A DNA stretch of 64,000 nt from an uncultured Amylibacter sp. (GCA_959347425.1 OY365741.1:248001-312000); one strand, 5' to 3'; shown: positions 7,903 to 17,249, counted from the stretch's first letter. The notes: generated by a model not told the origin, from the letters alone. A program made the numbers and translations.

Positions 7903-8925
7903 TCACGTTTTCCCATCTTTTTTATTTTTAATTATTAGCCTATTAGATGATGGCATACAAACAATAACCTGCTTTTCTTCTTGCAAAGGTTGACCAGAGT
8001 AATCTGCGTCAATTTGTTGTGCTATCTTTCCCAATTCCTTAAGCTCACTTACTACAAAAGAAGCGTATATATGGTTATCATCGTTATAATCTATAGAGTT
8101 TGAACAATTAAAAAGTGCGTATCTTATCTTTGGCATTGCGTCAGGGATAACGCCATCTTCTAAAAAATGCTCGCCTCTCTTTGATAGCGCATTTTCAAAT
8201 TCATCTAATTTCTCACCAATGTATTTAGTATAAAAATCTCTTGTCGTATAACTTTCCTTAAATAAATGCTTTATAATAATATTATGTGCAGGAATCATAT
8301 CCGCTAATTTTTCATCCTTAAATTTATTCTTATGTTCGTCATCTTCGTTTTCCATGTAGCCTATAATCCTTTCTAAAACTTGGCGTAATATTTTAAGGTG
8401 CTGGCAAAATAAAGGATACAGTTCTACTACTTTAAATTTATGGTCATCATTTTCACTATGGCTAATATATTCAAAGTGCCATTCGCTTGCAAAAGCCCAA
8501 CGATTTATAGAGTGAGCTTCCTTATTTGAATCCATAGGGTGACTAGCTACCTTATGTCTAATGTCACGGATTTGTTTAATTTCATCATACTCTTCCTCTA
8601 AGTTAATTTTTTCCCCTGTTATTAAAAAATACATTCCTATTATAACATTTTGTTGAATTTGTACGCAGTTTAAAATACCTATTACTTCTATATAAGGATA
8701 ATAACGTTCTCCATCTATACCTGAATCATCCCTTTCAAAATAACATCTAAATCCAAGTAAAATATCATCAATATAATCCATCCCAGAGCAAATTTTAGAA
8801 AAACAGTTCTTTTTACGTTTCATGAGAATACGACGTCTGCGTTTCTCGTTAATTAAATCACGAAACCTTAACGATGTTTCTCCAAAATCAGCCAGAGCCG
8901 TTTCATGCGGGGCTTGTTTTGTCAT
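7903..8925 (-). CDS. Hypothetical protein with a HEPN-like motif
   Basis: A 340-residue protein I cannot place in a named family. Residues 1-45 are very basic (EKRRRRILMKRKKN). Residues 80-130 contain helical QIQQNVIIGMYF, then IRDIRHKVASHP, where R123-H124-x4-H129 fits the R-polar-x4-6-H active-site pattern of HEPN ribonucleases. The rest is charged, helical and low in G+C. It converges exactly on the HrgA-like gene. A HEPN protein next to a PD-(D/E)XK protein suggests a phage-defence or toxin function, but that is inference from motif and context. The ATG at 8925 is followed by an open frame throughout. Confidence 0.55.
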   Translation of the reverse strand: MTKQAPHETALADFGETSLRFRDLINEKRRRRILMKRKKNCFSKICSGMDYIDDILLGFRCYFERDDSGIDGERYYPYIEVIGILNCVQIQQNVIIGMYFLITGEKINLEEEYDEIKQIRDIRHKVASHPMDSNKEAHSINRWAFASEWHFEYISHSENDDHKFKVVELYPLFCQHLKILRQVLERIIGYMENEDDEHKNKFKDEKLADMIPAHNIIIKHLFKESYTTRDFYTKYIGEKLDEFENALSKRGEHFLEDGVIPDAMPKIRYALFNCSNSIDYNDDNHIYASFVVSELKELGKIAQQIDADYSGQPLQEEKQVIVCMPSSNRLIIKNKKDGKT

Positions 8926-8995
8926 TGTTATTCCTCAATATTTTTCCAAAATAACAGGCTTGCCCTCAAGAGTCAAACACACGCCCCGCTAAAAG

Positions 8996-9036
8996 CTGGT
9001 CGGCATAACGAAGTTATGACGAAGACCCGAAGGGCT
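8996..9036 (-). repeat. Truncated copy of the structured dispersed element (head hairpins only)
   Basis: CTGGTCGGCATAACG marks the head. CATAAC-GAA-GTTATG (9004-9018) is the hairpin 2 position and AGACCC-GA-AGGGCT (9023-9036) is hairpin 1, in the minus orientation. The rest of the 450-bp element is missing. It sits at the right edge of the island inserted in the importer operon. Confidence 0.6.
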
Positions 9037-9069
9037 AATCCGTTAATCGTTAATCCCTAATCGTTAAAA
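9035..9069. repeat. Heptamer satellite, GTTAATC/CTAATCC type, 5 units
   Basis: Units CTAATCC, GTTAATC, GTTAATC, CCTAATC and GTTAAAA. TAA recurs every 7 bp. It follows directly on the truncated element and precedes the permease promoter. Confidence 0.75.
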
Positions 9070-9071
9070 CC

Positions 9072-9099
9072 TTGACAATCCCCAACGAATACCTAATAA
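9072..9099 (+). promoter_or_regulatory. Sigma-70-type promoter of the permease genes
   Basis: TTGACA at 9072-9077, a 16-bp spacer, then TAATAA at 9094-9099. It lies at the right border of the island, so the two permeases can be expressed although they are cut off from the upstream operon. Confidence 0.65.
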
Positions 9100-9128
9100 T
9101 AACCAAAACACCACAAAGGACACCCCAC

Positions 9129-10241
9129 ATGCCCACGGATTCCCCGCTTCCTCCCCTGCCTCGGTGGGCTGATGTTTTTCTGCTACCCCTATTAAACCTC
9201 ACCATCGCGTTTTTATTCTGCGGTCTAGTCATTTGGATACTGGGGGAAAACCCCGCCCACGCGCTCTCCATTATGATACAAGGGGCGTTCTTTTATCCAG
9301 AGAGCCTGGGCTACACCCTATACTACACCACCAATTTCATCTTCACGGGGCTGGCTGTTGCCACCGCCTTTCACGCGCTTATGTTTAACATCGGGGGCGA
9401 GGGACAGGCCTATATCGGCGGGTTGGGGGCGGCTTTGACCGCCTTTGCCATCGCACCGCACTTACCCGCGTTCCTAGTCCTCCCCATCTGCGTCATAACC
9501 AGCGCGGCCTTCGGCGCGTTATGGGCGTTTATCCCAGGCTGGTTACAGGCGACTCGGGGTAGCCACATAGTCGTCACCACCATTATGTTTAACTTCCTTG
9601 CGTCCTCGCTGATGGTCTGGCTATTATCGGGTTGGCTGCTGCAAAAAGGGCAGCAATCCCCGCAGAGCGACCTTTTGGGCGATGCCGCCTATCTGCCGTC
9701 CATGCGTGATATCCTCGGCGAAATAGGCATAACCACCGTCGCCAGCCCGTTGAACCTATCGTTTATCATAGCCCTAGCCGCGCTCGGCGTGTTTTGGATG
9801 CTTATCTGGAAAACCCGTTTGGGGTTTGAAATCCGCGCGGTCGGCAAAAACCAAGAGGCCGCGCATTACGCGGGTATTAACGTAAAGCGAATTATCGTTA
9901 TTACTATGATTATATCGGGCGCATTCGCGGGGTTATTGGCAACGAACGAGGTATTAGGCACCCACCACCGAATCGTGTTAAACTTCACCGCAGGCGCAGG
10001 TTTCACGGGGATAGCCGTAGCGTTAATGGGGCGCAATCACCCGATTGGGATTTTCTTTGCCGCCTTGTTATTCGGTGCGTTATTCCAAGGCGGGGCGGAG
10101 TTAGATTTTGAATTCACCCTAATAACGCGAGAGATGGTTTTGCTGGTCCAAGGGCTCATTATTTTATTCTCAGGCGCGTTAGTCAATCTGTTCAAACCGT
10201 CCTTAGCACGGGTTTTATACATGGGAGGATTGATACGATGA
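9129..10241 (+). CDS. BMP-type nucleoside ABC transporter permease 1
   Basis: A 370-residue integral membrane protein with about ten hydrophobic segments, in the branched-chain-amino-acid/BMP permease family. It carries FNIGGEGQAYIGGLGAAL, the family's cytoplasmic-loop signature FEIRAVGKNQEAAHYAGIN, and a closing ALFGALFQGGAELDFE. The ATG at 9129 has AAAGGA 8 bp upstream; the longer frame from 9072 would begin inside the promoter. It overlaps permease 2 by 4 bp (ATGA). With permease 2 and the ATPase at 5199-6818 it should form the inner-membrane importer fed by the BMP binding protein. Confidence 0.9.
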   Translation: MPTDSPLPPLPRWADVFLLPLLNLTIAFLFCGLVIWILGENPAHALSIMIQGAFFYPESLGYTLYYTTNFIFTGLAVATAFHALMFNIGGEGQAYIGGLGAALTAFAIAPHLPAFLVLPICVITSAAFGALWAFIPGWLQATRGSHIVVTTIMFNFLASSLMVWLLSGWLLQKGQQSPQSDLLGDAAYLPSMRDILGEIGITTVASPLNLSFIIALAALGVFWMLIWKTRLGFEIRAVGKNQEAAHYAGINVKRIIVITMIISGAFAGLLATNEVLGTHHRIVLNFTAGAGFTGIAVALMGRNHPIGIFFAALLFGALFQGGAELDFEFTLITREMVLLVQGLIILFSGALVNLFKPSLARVLYMGGLIR

Positions 10242-11206
10242 CGGATACTCTGTACCAGATATTGCTGAGCCTTGATGCGACCTTGCGTCTGGCTACGCCT
10301 TTGATTTTGTGCGCTATGGCGGGGATATTTTCGGAGCGGTCGGGGATTGTTGATATCTCACTGGAAGGCAAAATGCTGAGCGGAGCGTTTGCCGCCGCCA
10401 GTGTGGCGACTTTGACGGGGTCGGCTTGGCTGGGGCTGGGTGCTGCGATTGGCGCGGGTGTGTTTATGTCTTTGTTACACGGGTTTGCCTGTATTACCCA
10501 CAAGGGCGACCAAGTCGTCAGTGGGCTGGCGATTAATATATTAGCCTCTGGTTTGACCGTTATCGTGGGAATTGCCCTGTTTCAAAGGGGCGGGCAAACG
10601 CCCAGCCTCGCAGGGGATGCGCGGTTTTCCCCGATTGAGCTGTGGCTCACGGGGGTTTTGGACAGTGTGCCAGTGGTTGGGGTCGTTTATCGGCAACTGA
10701 TTGGCGGGCATAATATATTGACTTACATAGCGTTAATGTGTGTGCCTTTGGCTATGTTTATCCTGTATCGCTCGCGTTTTGGGTTGCGATTGCGGGCGGT
10801 TGGTGAAATGCCAGAAGCGGTGGATAGCGCGGGGGTATCGGTTGTTTGGCTGCGCTATCGTGCGTTGTTGATTGGTGGAGTGTTTTGTGGGATAGCAGGG
10901 GCGTATTTATCCACGGCGCACGGGGCGAATTTCATCCGCGATATGTCGGCGGGTAAGGGGTATATTGCGCTAGCGGCGGTGATTGTCGGGAATTGGCAGC
11001 CTGTGCGGGCGTTCCTTGCGTGCTTGTTATTTGGGTTTTTGGATGCGGCTACGACGCGGATGCAGGGGGTGGAATGGTGGTTTATTGGCGAAGTGCCAGC
11101 GCAACTGATGCAGGCTATTCCGTATATTGTGACGGTGTTGTTATTGGCGGGGGTTATTGGGCGACCAACCCCGCCAAAGGCGATTGGCGTGAATTATGAG
11201 CGATGA
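10238..11206 (+). CDS. BMP-type nucleoside ABC transporter permease 2
   Basis: A 322-residue permease of the same family as its neighbour. It has IFSERSGIVDISLEGKML near the start and GLRLRAVGEMPEAVDSAGV for the ATPase-contact loop, with eight to nine membrane segments. Its start overlaps permease 1 as ATGA. Its last residues, VNYER, and its TGA stop codon lie in a GAATTAT-type heptamer array. Two permeases, one tandem ATPase and one BMP protein make a complete importer. Confidence 0.9.
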   Translation: MTDTLYQILLSLDATLRLATPLILCAMAGIFSERSGIVDISLEGKMLSGAFAAASVATLTGSAWLGLGAAIGAGVFMSLLHGFACITHKGDQVVSGLAINILASGLTVIVGIALFQRGGQTPSLAGDARFSPIELWLTGVLDSVPVVGVVYRQLIGGHNILTYIALMCVPLAMFILYRSRFGLRLRAVGEMPEAVDSAGVSVVWLRYRALLIGGVFCGIAGAYLSTAHGANFIRDMSAGKGYIALAAVIVGNWQPVRAFLACLLFGFLDAATTRMQGVEWWFIGEVPAQLMQAIPYIVTVLLLAGVIGRPTPPKAIGVNYER

Positions 11207-11232
11207 ATTATGAATGGTGAATTATGAGCGGT
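11191..11232 (+). repeat. Heptamer satellite, GAATTAT type, 6 units
   Basis: Units GAATTAT, GAGCGAT, GAATTAT, GAATGGT, GAATTAT and GAGCGGT. TGA recurs every 7 bp. The first units code the C-terminus and stop of permease 2. Confidence 0.85.
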
Positions 11233-11247
11233 AGTTGTTAGCCCCGC

Positions 11248-11276
11248 TTTACAATCACACAAATTTAATTTATAGA
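11248..11276 (+). promoter_or_regulatory. Sigma-70-type promoter of ileS
   Basis: TTTACA at 11248-11253, a 17-bp spacer, and TATAGA at 11271-11276. The predicted start near 11283 leaves a leader of about 20 bases, with no strong ribosome-binding site before the ATG at 11305. Confidence 0.6.
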
Positions 11277-11304
11277 CGGATAAAAACAACAAAAGACCGA
11301 AGCC

Positions 11305-14300
11305 ATGCCTAACTCCCCCGAAACACCGCCCGATTACAAAAACACCCTCAGCCTGCCGCAAACGGATTTCCCAATGCGGGCGGGTTTGCCTGTGCGTGAG
11401 CCTGAATGGTTGAAACGATGGGATAGTCTCGCCATATATGATACCCTGCGTAGCAAGGCGCAACAGGCGAAAGACGCAAACACCCCTCGCCCCGATTTCG
11501 TGCTTCACGATGGTCCGCCCTATGCCAATGGTCACCTCCATATCGGGCATGCTCTTAATAAAATCCTAAAGGATTTCATCCACAGAAGCCAGCAAATGCT
11601 GGGCAATGACAGCCGTTATATTCCGGGTTGGGATTGCCACGGCTTGCCGATTGAATGGAAAATCGAAGAAAAATACCGCAATAAAGGCAAGGACAAAGAC
11701 GAAGTCCCCATCATAGAACTCCGCCAAGAATGCCGCCGTTTCGCCCAAGAATGGGTTGATATCCAAGCCGTGGAATTCCAACGGCTGGGCGTTAGTGGCA
11801 AGTGGGATAACCCCTATTTGACTATGGCACCCCACGCGGAAGCGACTATCGCCGCCGAATTCATCAAATTCGTTATGAACGGCGCGTTGTATCAGGGTAG
11901 TAAGCCCGTGATGTGGTCGCCCGTGGAAAAAACCGCACTGGCAGAGGCGGAGGTAGAATACGAAAACCACAAAAGCCACACGATTTGGGTTGCTTTTCCC
12001 TTTGCTAGCAACGATTTGCCCACCGATTTAGAGGACGATATGAAAACCGCGCGGGTGGTTATTTGGACGACGACCCCTTGGACTATTCCCTCAAACCGCG
12101 CCGTTGCGTTTAATGAAAATATCGCTTATGGGCTTTATGAAGTGCAGGAAACCCAAACCGAAAGCTGGGTGAAAACGGGCGAGCGATTCATCTTTGCCGA
12201 CAAAATGGCGGGCGAGTGTTTGGAAAAGTCTCGCGTGACCAAATTCACGCGGATTCGCGATGTGTCGGCAACCGAATTAACAGGTAAAATGCTGCGCCAT
12301 CCTTTCCACGATTTGGCGGGAACGGAGGCGGAATGGGACGCGAAATCCATCACGGGTCTCGCGGAAATAAAGGCGGGGATACGGGATGCAAACACGCCTC
12401 ACAAATTCTGGGATTATCTGGTTCCCATGCTGGCGGGCGACCATGTGACGGACGATGCTGGCACGGGTTTCGTCCATACCGCACCGTCCCATGGCGCGGA
12501 TGATTACGAATTGTTTGTCAAACACAACTGGCTGAATTTAATGACCTATAATGTCGGGGAATCAAGCGAATTTCTGCCCCATGTTCCCCTGTTCGCAGGG
12601 TTGGAAGTCTTTGATAAAAAGGGGCGGGAGGGTAAGGCGAACTCGGCCGTGATTGACGCGTTGGTGGCGGCGGGCGCACTGATAGCCCGTGGGCGGATTG
12701 AACACAGCTATCCCCATTCGTGGCGGTCGAAAGCGCCGGTTATTTTCCGTAATACTCCGCAATGGTTTGTTGCGATTGACCGTGAAATTGGCGGGGATAA
12801 TACCCTTGGCGCGACCATTCGGGAGCGGGCTTTGAAAGCGATTGACTCGGTGGAATGGACTCCGCAAACGGGGCGCAACCGCCTGCATTCTATGATTTCC
12901 ACGCGTCCCGATTGGGTGTTATCGCGGCAGAGGGCTTGGGGCGTGCCTTTGGCGTGTTTTACCCGTATTGGCGTGTTGCCCACGGACGCTGATTTTATAT
13001 TGCGTAATGAGGCGGTGAATGCACGGATTATCGCGGCGTTTGAAGCCGAGGGCGCGGATTGCTGGTATGAAACGGGCGCGAAATCGCGGTTTTTGGCGGG
13101 GATTGACGGGGTGAATCCCGATGATTGGCAGCAGGTTTTTGATATTTTGGATGTGTGGTTTGATAGTGGCAGTACCCACGCGTTTGTTTTGCGAGACCGT
13201 GCGGATGGGGCGGCCGACGGCATAGCCGATTTGTATTTGGAAGGCACAGACCAGCATCGCGGGTGGTTTCATTCGTCGCTTTTGCAGTCCTGTGGGACGA
13301 ATGGTCGTGCGCCCTATCGCGGGGTTTTGACCCACGGATTTACCTTGGATGAGAACGGGCGGAAGATGTCCAAATCTTTGGGCAATACGCTGGCGCCTGA
13401 TAAGATTGTTGCGCAATATGGGGCGGATATTTTGCGTCTGTGGGTGGCGCAGGCGGACTATACCGCCGACCAGAGGATAGGTGCGGAGATTTTGAAGAAT
13501 ACGGCGGATAGTTATCGGCGGTTAAGGAATACGTTTCGGTTTATTTTGGGGAATTTGGATGGGTTTGAGGAGAGCGAACGGGTGCCTTATGAAGGCATGC
13601 CCGAACTTGAGCGTGGGATTTTGAGTCGGCTGGCACAGGTAAGTATTGCGGCAGACCTCGGCTATAAATCTTATGATTTTCAATCTGTGTTCCGTGCTAT
13701 TTTTGAGTTTTGCACGGGGGACTTATCGGCGTTTTATTTTGATGTACGCAAGGATGTTTTATATTGCGATTCTGCAGACAGTTTTGAAAAACGGGCGGCG
13801 CGGACGGTGCTGGATATACTCTTTACCCACTTGACAAAATTGCTTGCTCCTATTCTGTGCTTTACCATGGAGGAAGTCTGGCTGGAACGCCACAAGGGTG
13901 CAGTGGACTCCGTGCATTTGCAAGATTTTGAGAAAATAGTAACGGTATGGACTGACCAAAAGTGGCTGGATGGTAAGTGGGCATTTAGATGGGACAAAAT
14001 CCGTGAAGCCCGCAGTGTGGTAACTGGTGAGATAGAACTTGCGCGTATCAATAAAACTATCGGGACAGGTTTAGAAGTTGCGCCGATTGTATATGTCAAA
14101 AACGCAACATATTGTAAGCTTCTACAGAACATTAATTTCGCAGATATTTGCACTACCTCTTCTATAACGGTCTTACACGCCCCCCTACAAAAGGACACAC
14201 CTAAAGACGCATTTACTCTGCCCCATGTAGATGGTATAGCCGTTGTATTCGCCAAAGCCGAGGGGCAAAAATGCGCAAGATGCTGGAAAATCTTGCCCGA

Positions 14301-14376
14301 AGTTAACGATGATAAATACAAGCAGACTTGCAAAAGATGTAAAGATGCTTTGACTAAAATAAATCACCCCTTGTAA
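11305..14376 (+). CDS. ileS: Isoleucyl-tRNA synthetase
   Basis: A 1023-residue class I synthetase that charges tRNA-Ile. The HIGH motif is at residues 79-82 (GHLHIGHALNK) and KMSKS at 687-691 (RKMSKSLGN). The editing domain follows the usual WTTTPWTIPSNRA segment. The C-terminus has a four-cysteine zinc site, CARCWK and CKRC, as in the bacterial IleS type. No T-box or other leader structure was seen. The last 240 residues use noticeably more A+T-rich codons than the core, but the frame is intact. Confidence 0.97.
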   Translation: MPNSPETPPDYKNTLSLPQTDFPMRAGLPVREPEWLKRWDSLAIYDTLRSKAQQAKDANTPRPDFVLHDGPPYANGHLHIGHALNKILKDFIHRSQQMLGNDSRYIPGWDCHGLPIEWKIEEKYRNKGKDKDEVPIIELRQECRRFAQEWVDIQAVEFQRLGVSGKWDNPYLTMAPHAEATIAAEFIKFVMNGALYQGSKPVMWSPVEKTALAEAEVEYENHKSHTIWVAFPFASNDLPTDLEDDMKTARVVIWTTTPWTIPSNRAVAFNENIAYGLYEVQETQTESWVKTGERFIFADKMAGECLEKSRVTKFTRIRDVSATELTGKMLRHPFHDLAGTEAEWDAKSITGLAEIKAGIRDANTPHKFWDYLVPMLAGDHVTDDAGTGFVHTAPSHGADDYELFVKHNWLNLMTYNVGESSEFLPHVPLFAGLEVFDKKGREGKANSAVIDALVAAGALIARGRIEHSYPHSWRSKAPVIFRNTPQWFVAIDREIGGDNTLGATIRERALKAIDSVEWTPQTGRNRLHSMISTRPDWVLSRQRAWGVPLACFTRIGVLPTDADFILRNEAVNARIIAAFEAEGADCWYETGAKSRFLAGIDGVNPDDWQQVFDILDVWFDSGSTHAFVLRDRADGAADGIADLYLEGTDQHRGWFHSSLLQSCGTNGRAPYRGVLTHGFTLDENGRKMSKSLGNTLAPDKIVAQYGADILRLWVAQADYTADQRIGAEILKNTADSYRRLRNTFRFILGNLDGFEESERVPYEGMPELERGILSRLAQVSIAADLGYKSYDFQSVFRAIFEFCTGDLSAFYFDVRKDVLYCDSADSFEKRAARTVLDILFTHLTKLLAPILCFTMEEVWLERHKGAVDSVHLQDFEKIVTVWTDQKWLDGKWAFRWDKIREARSVVTGEIELARINKTIGTGLEVAPIVYVKNATYCKLLQNINFADICTTSSITVLHAPLQKDTPKDAFTLPHVDGIAVVFAKAEGQKCARCWKILPEVNDDKYKQTCKRCKDALTKINHPL

Positions 14377-14425
14377 ATAATCCAAAAACTCTGTCTTATC
14401 AAACGGATAACTTTGGATACCATCA

Positions 14426-15280
14426 ATGACTTTAACCGTATTTTTCGCCGTTTTATTCGCCGCCCTAGTCCATGCCAGTTGGAACGGCATCATCAAACAG
14501 GGCAGCAACAAATGGCAATTCATGATGCTGTTATCGGCGGGCGAATTGGTCGCGGGGGCGGTCATGGTCGCCATATTCCCCCTGCCCGATATCCGCGCGG
14601 TCGGCTGGTTAATCGCCTCTGTATCGTTCCACACTCTGTACAAATTCGCGCTGGCTTGGGCGTATATTTACGGCGATTTATCGCGGGTTTATCCCATCGC
14701 ACGGGGCGGAGCCCAAATGCTGGTGTTGCTGATTTCCGTCGCCATCCTCGCCCCATTATCGTTATTAATCAAAGAGATAAGGATGTTAGAAATCGGCGGG
14801 ATTTTATTAATCAGCGTGGGGATTTTAACCATGGCTCGCGGCGTTTTCACTGGCAAAGAATCCCGAGCGTTGTTGCCGTTTGCCCTGCTGGCGGCCGTGG
14901 CGACTGCCGGATATTCCATCACAGATGGGCTGGGCGGGCGCGTGGCGGGCAGTGTTTCGGGCTATGTCGGCTGGTTGTTTTTGCTGGACGGTATTATTTT
15001 TATCGGCGGCGGGTTGTGGTTGAATGGGCGAGGCATCGCGTCCGCCTCACGCGGCGATTGGGGCAAAGGTTTAACGGCGGGCGGTCTGTCGGTCGTGGCG
15101 TATTGGATAGCGGTTTGGGCAATGACTATCGCGCCGATTGCGTTGGTGTCCGCGTTGCGAGAGACTTCGGTGGCCTTCGCGTTGCTGATTGGGGTTTTTA
15201 TTTTGAAAGAACGGCTGAGTGGTGAGAAAATCGTGGCGATGGGGTTTATTTTGCTGGGGTTGGTGTTTATGCGGATTTAG
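14426..15280 (+). CDS. EamA/DMT-superfamily transporter
   Basis: A 284-residue membrane protein with ten hydrophobic segments in two halves. The second half ends with the DMT hallmark APIALVSALRETSVAFALLI and a final FILLGLVFMRI helix. Such proteins usually export amino acids or other small metabolites; no substrate can be named. It follows ileS by 49 bp on the same strand and ends just before the large decamer array. Confidence 0.85.
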   Translation: MTLTVFFAVLFAALVHASWNGIIKQGSNKWQFMMLLSAGELVAGAVMVAIFPLPDIRAVGWLIASVSFHTLYKFALAWAYIYGDLSRVYPIARGGAQMLVLLISVAILAPLSLLIKEIRMLEIGGILLISVGILTMARGVFTGKESRALLPFALLAAVATAGYSITDGLGGRVAGSVSGYVGWLFLLDGIIFIGGGLWLNGRGIASASRGDWGKGLTAGGLSVVAYWIAVWAMTIAPIALVSALRETSVAFALLIGVFILKERLSGEKIVAMGFILLGLVFMRI

Positions 15281-15283
15281 GGG

Positions 15284-15960
15284 GGTGTTAGTTGTTAGTT
15301 ATTAGTTGTTAGTTATTTTTAACTGGGATTAACCACGATTAACCAACAATAACCACAAATAACCACGATTAACCAAAATAACCACAAATAACCACTATTA
15401 ACCAACAATAACCACTATTAACCAACAATAACCACTATTAACTCACATTAACCACAATTAACTACGATTAACCACAGGTGGTTATTTTGGTTAATCATTA
15501 ACTCAATTAACTCAGGTGAGTTATTTTGAGTTATTTATTACTCAAGTGAGTTATTTATTACTCAAGTGAGTTATTTATTACTCAAGTGAGTTATTTTTAA
15601 CTCAAGTGAGTTATTTTTAACTCCGATTAACTCAAGTGAGTTATTTTGAGTTATCGCAGTTATCCATTAACTCAATTAACTCAATTAACTCACATTGAGT
15701 TATTTTAGTTATTCAATAACTGGATTAACTAGGATTAACTAAAAATAACTAGAAATTACTAAAAATAACTAACCTTAGTTATTTTTAGTTATTTTAGTAA
15801 TGGAATAACTAGCCTTAGTTATTTTTAGTTATTTTAGTTATTCAATAACTGGATTAACTGCCCTCAGTTATTTTTAACTGAAATTAACTGCAATTAACTG
15901 CCCCAGTTATTTTTAACTGAAATTAACTGCGATTAACTGCCCTCAGTTATTTTTAGGTAT
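15284..15960. repeat. Large decamer array in four blocks (AACC, AACTC, AACTA, AACTG)
   Basis: About 670 bp between two plus-strand genes. After three TTAGTTR heptamers, 10-bp units of the form AACY-N4-W-T run nearly without break. They are sorted into blocks: AACCA units (about 15310-15495), AACTCA units (about 15500-15700), AACTA units (about 15720-15850) and AACTG units (about 15850-15950). The AACTCA block has five 20-bp palindromic units, AACTCAAGTGAGTTATTT-like. TAA falls in every frame, so the tract is non-coding. Block homogeneity suggests local amplification. Nothing else was seen in this gap. Confidence 0.9.
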
Positions 15961-15974
15961 TGACTAAATTGCAA

Positions 15975-16009
15975 TAATCACTAATCACTACCCCCTAATC
16001 ACTACCCCC
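15975..16009. repeat. Heptamer satellite, TAATCAC type, 5 units
   Basis: Units TAATCAC, TAATCAC, TACCCCC, TAATCAC and TACCCCC, lying between the decamer array and the MFS gene. TAA recurs in changing frames. Confidence 0.75.
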
Positions 16010-16037
16010 CTAACCCCTAAAATAAAGCCAACAAACC

Positions 16038-17249
16038 ATGCCCCACACCCGCGCCCGCCGCAATGTAACCGTTCTGGTCATTGCCCAAGCCTTCGTGTCC
16101 GCCCAATTGCTGATGATTTTCATCATAGCAGGGCTGGCTGGCAAAGCCCTTTCCGTCAATCCCTGCTGGGCAACCCTACCGATTTCTTGCATAGTCATTG
16201 GCTCTATGACAACCGCCCCGTGGCTCAGCCAAGTGATGCAACGTTGGGGGCGCAAAATCGGGTTTTACATCGCCGCAATCGGCGGAACGATGGGCGCGGC
16301 CATATCCGCCTACGCCCTGAACGCGGAATCCTTCACTTTTCTACTGGTCGGCAGTTATCTCAGTGGGATTTATATGTCCAGCGCGGGGTTTTACAGGTTC
16401 GCGGCGACCGACACCGCATCCCCAGAATTCCGCCCAAAGGCCGTATCTTATGTGTTAATGGGTGGTTGGGTTGCGGCTATTTTCGGCGCTCAACTGGTGA
16501 AAATCACGACCGATATAACCGATATGCCGTTCTTTGGAACCTATGTTGCGATTATTGCTTTGAACGTGTTATCCCTGTTTTTATTCGCTTTTCTGGACAT
16601 TCCTGTGCCGAAAAAACTGACCGCTACGGATGATAGAGGGCGCAGCTACCTCGCCCTGCTGAAAACCCCACGGATAGCCGTCGCGGTGCTCTGCGCGATG
16701 GTATCTTATGGGCTGATGAATTTCGTTATGACCTCTGCCCCGCTGGCGATTGTGGATTTTGGGTTTAGCACGAATCAAGCCGCCGATGTCGTGATGGCGC
16801 ATGTTTTGGGCATGTTTGTGCCGTCCATTTTCACGGGTTTTTTAATCGTACGGTTCGGGGCAGAGCGGATTATCGGCGCGGGGCTGCTTATCCTTTTGCT
16901 CGCGGCTGGCGTGCATTTGATGGGGCTGACTCTGCCGCATTTCTTTGGCGGGATGATTTTTCTGGGAATCGGTTGGAATTTTGGCTTTATCGGGGCGACG
17001 GCGATGCTGACCTCTGCCCACCGCGAATCAGAGCGCGGGCGCGTGGAGGGGATGAATGATTTTCTAGTGTTCGGGTTTGTCGCGATTTCATCGCTTGCTT
17101 CGGGCGGGATTATGAATTGTCGCGGAGGCAGTCCAGCCGAAGGCTGGCAGGCGGTTAATATATCAACCGCGCCGCTTTTGATGCTGGCGGCGGGGGCGTT
17201 GGTTTGGCTGATTTGGCGGGAAAAACGCGGATTAGTGATTAACGATTAG
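16038..17249 (+). CDS. MFS-family transporter
   Basis: A 403-residue protein with twelve predicted membrane segments. It has the inter-helix motif QVMQRWGRKIGFYIAAIGG after helix 2, the loop motif typical of the major facilitator superfamily. The middle loop is short and charged (PKKLTATDDRGRSY). No substrate-specific feature was recognised. The final residues, LVIND, and the TAG stop are supplied by a heptamer array at 17231-17265. It follows the decamer array, so it is probably transcribed alone. Confidence 0.85.
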   Translation: MPHTRARRNVTVLVIAQAFVSAQLLMIFIIAGLAGKALSVNPCWATLPISCIVIGSMTTAPWLSQVMQRWGRKIGFYIAAIGGTMGAAISAYALNAESFTFLLVGSYLSGIYMSSAGFYRFAATDTASPEFRPKAVSYVLMGGWVAAIFGAQLVKITTDITDMPFFGTYVAIIALNVLSLFLFAFLDIPVPKKLTATDDRGRSYLALLKTPRIAVAVLCAMVSYGLMNFVMTSAPLAIVDFGFSTNQAADVVMAHVLGMFVPSIFTGFLIVRFGAERIIGAGLLILLLAAGVHLMGLTLPHFFGGMIFLGIGWNFGFIGATAMLTSAHRESERGRVEGMNDFLVFGFVAISSLASGGIMNCRGGSPAEGWQAVNISTAPLLMLAAGALVWLIWREKRGLVIND

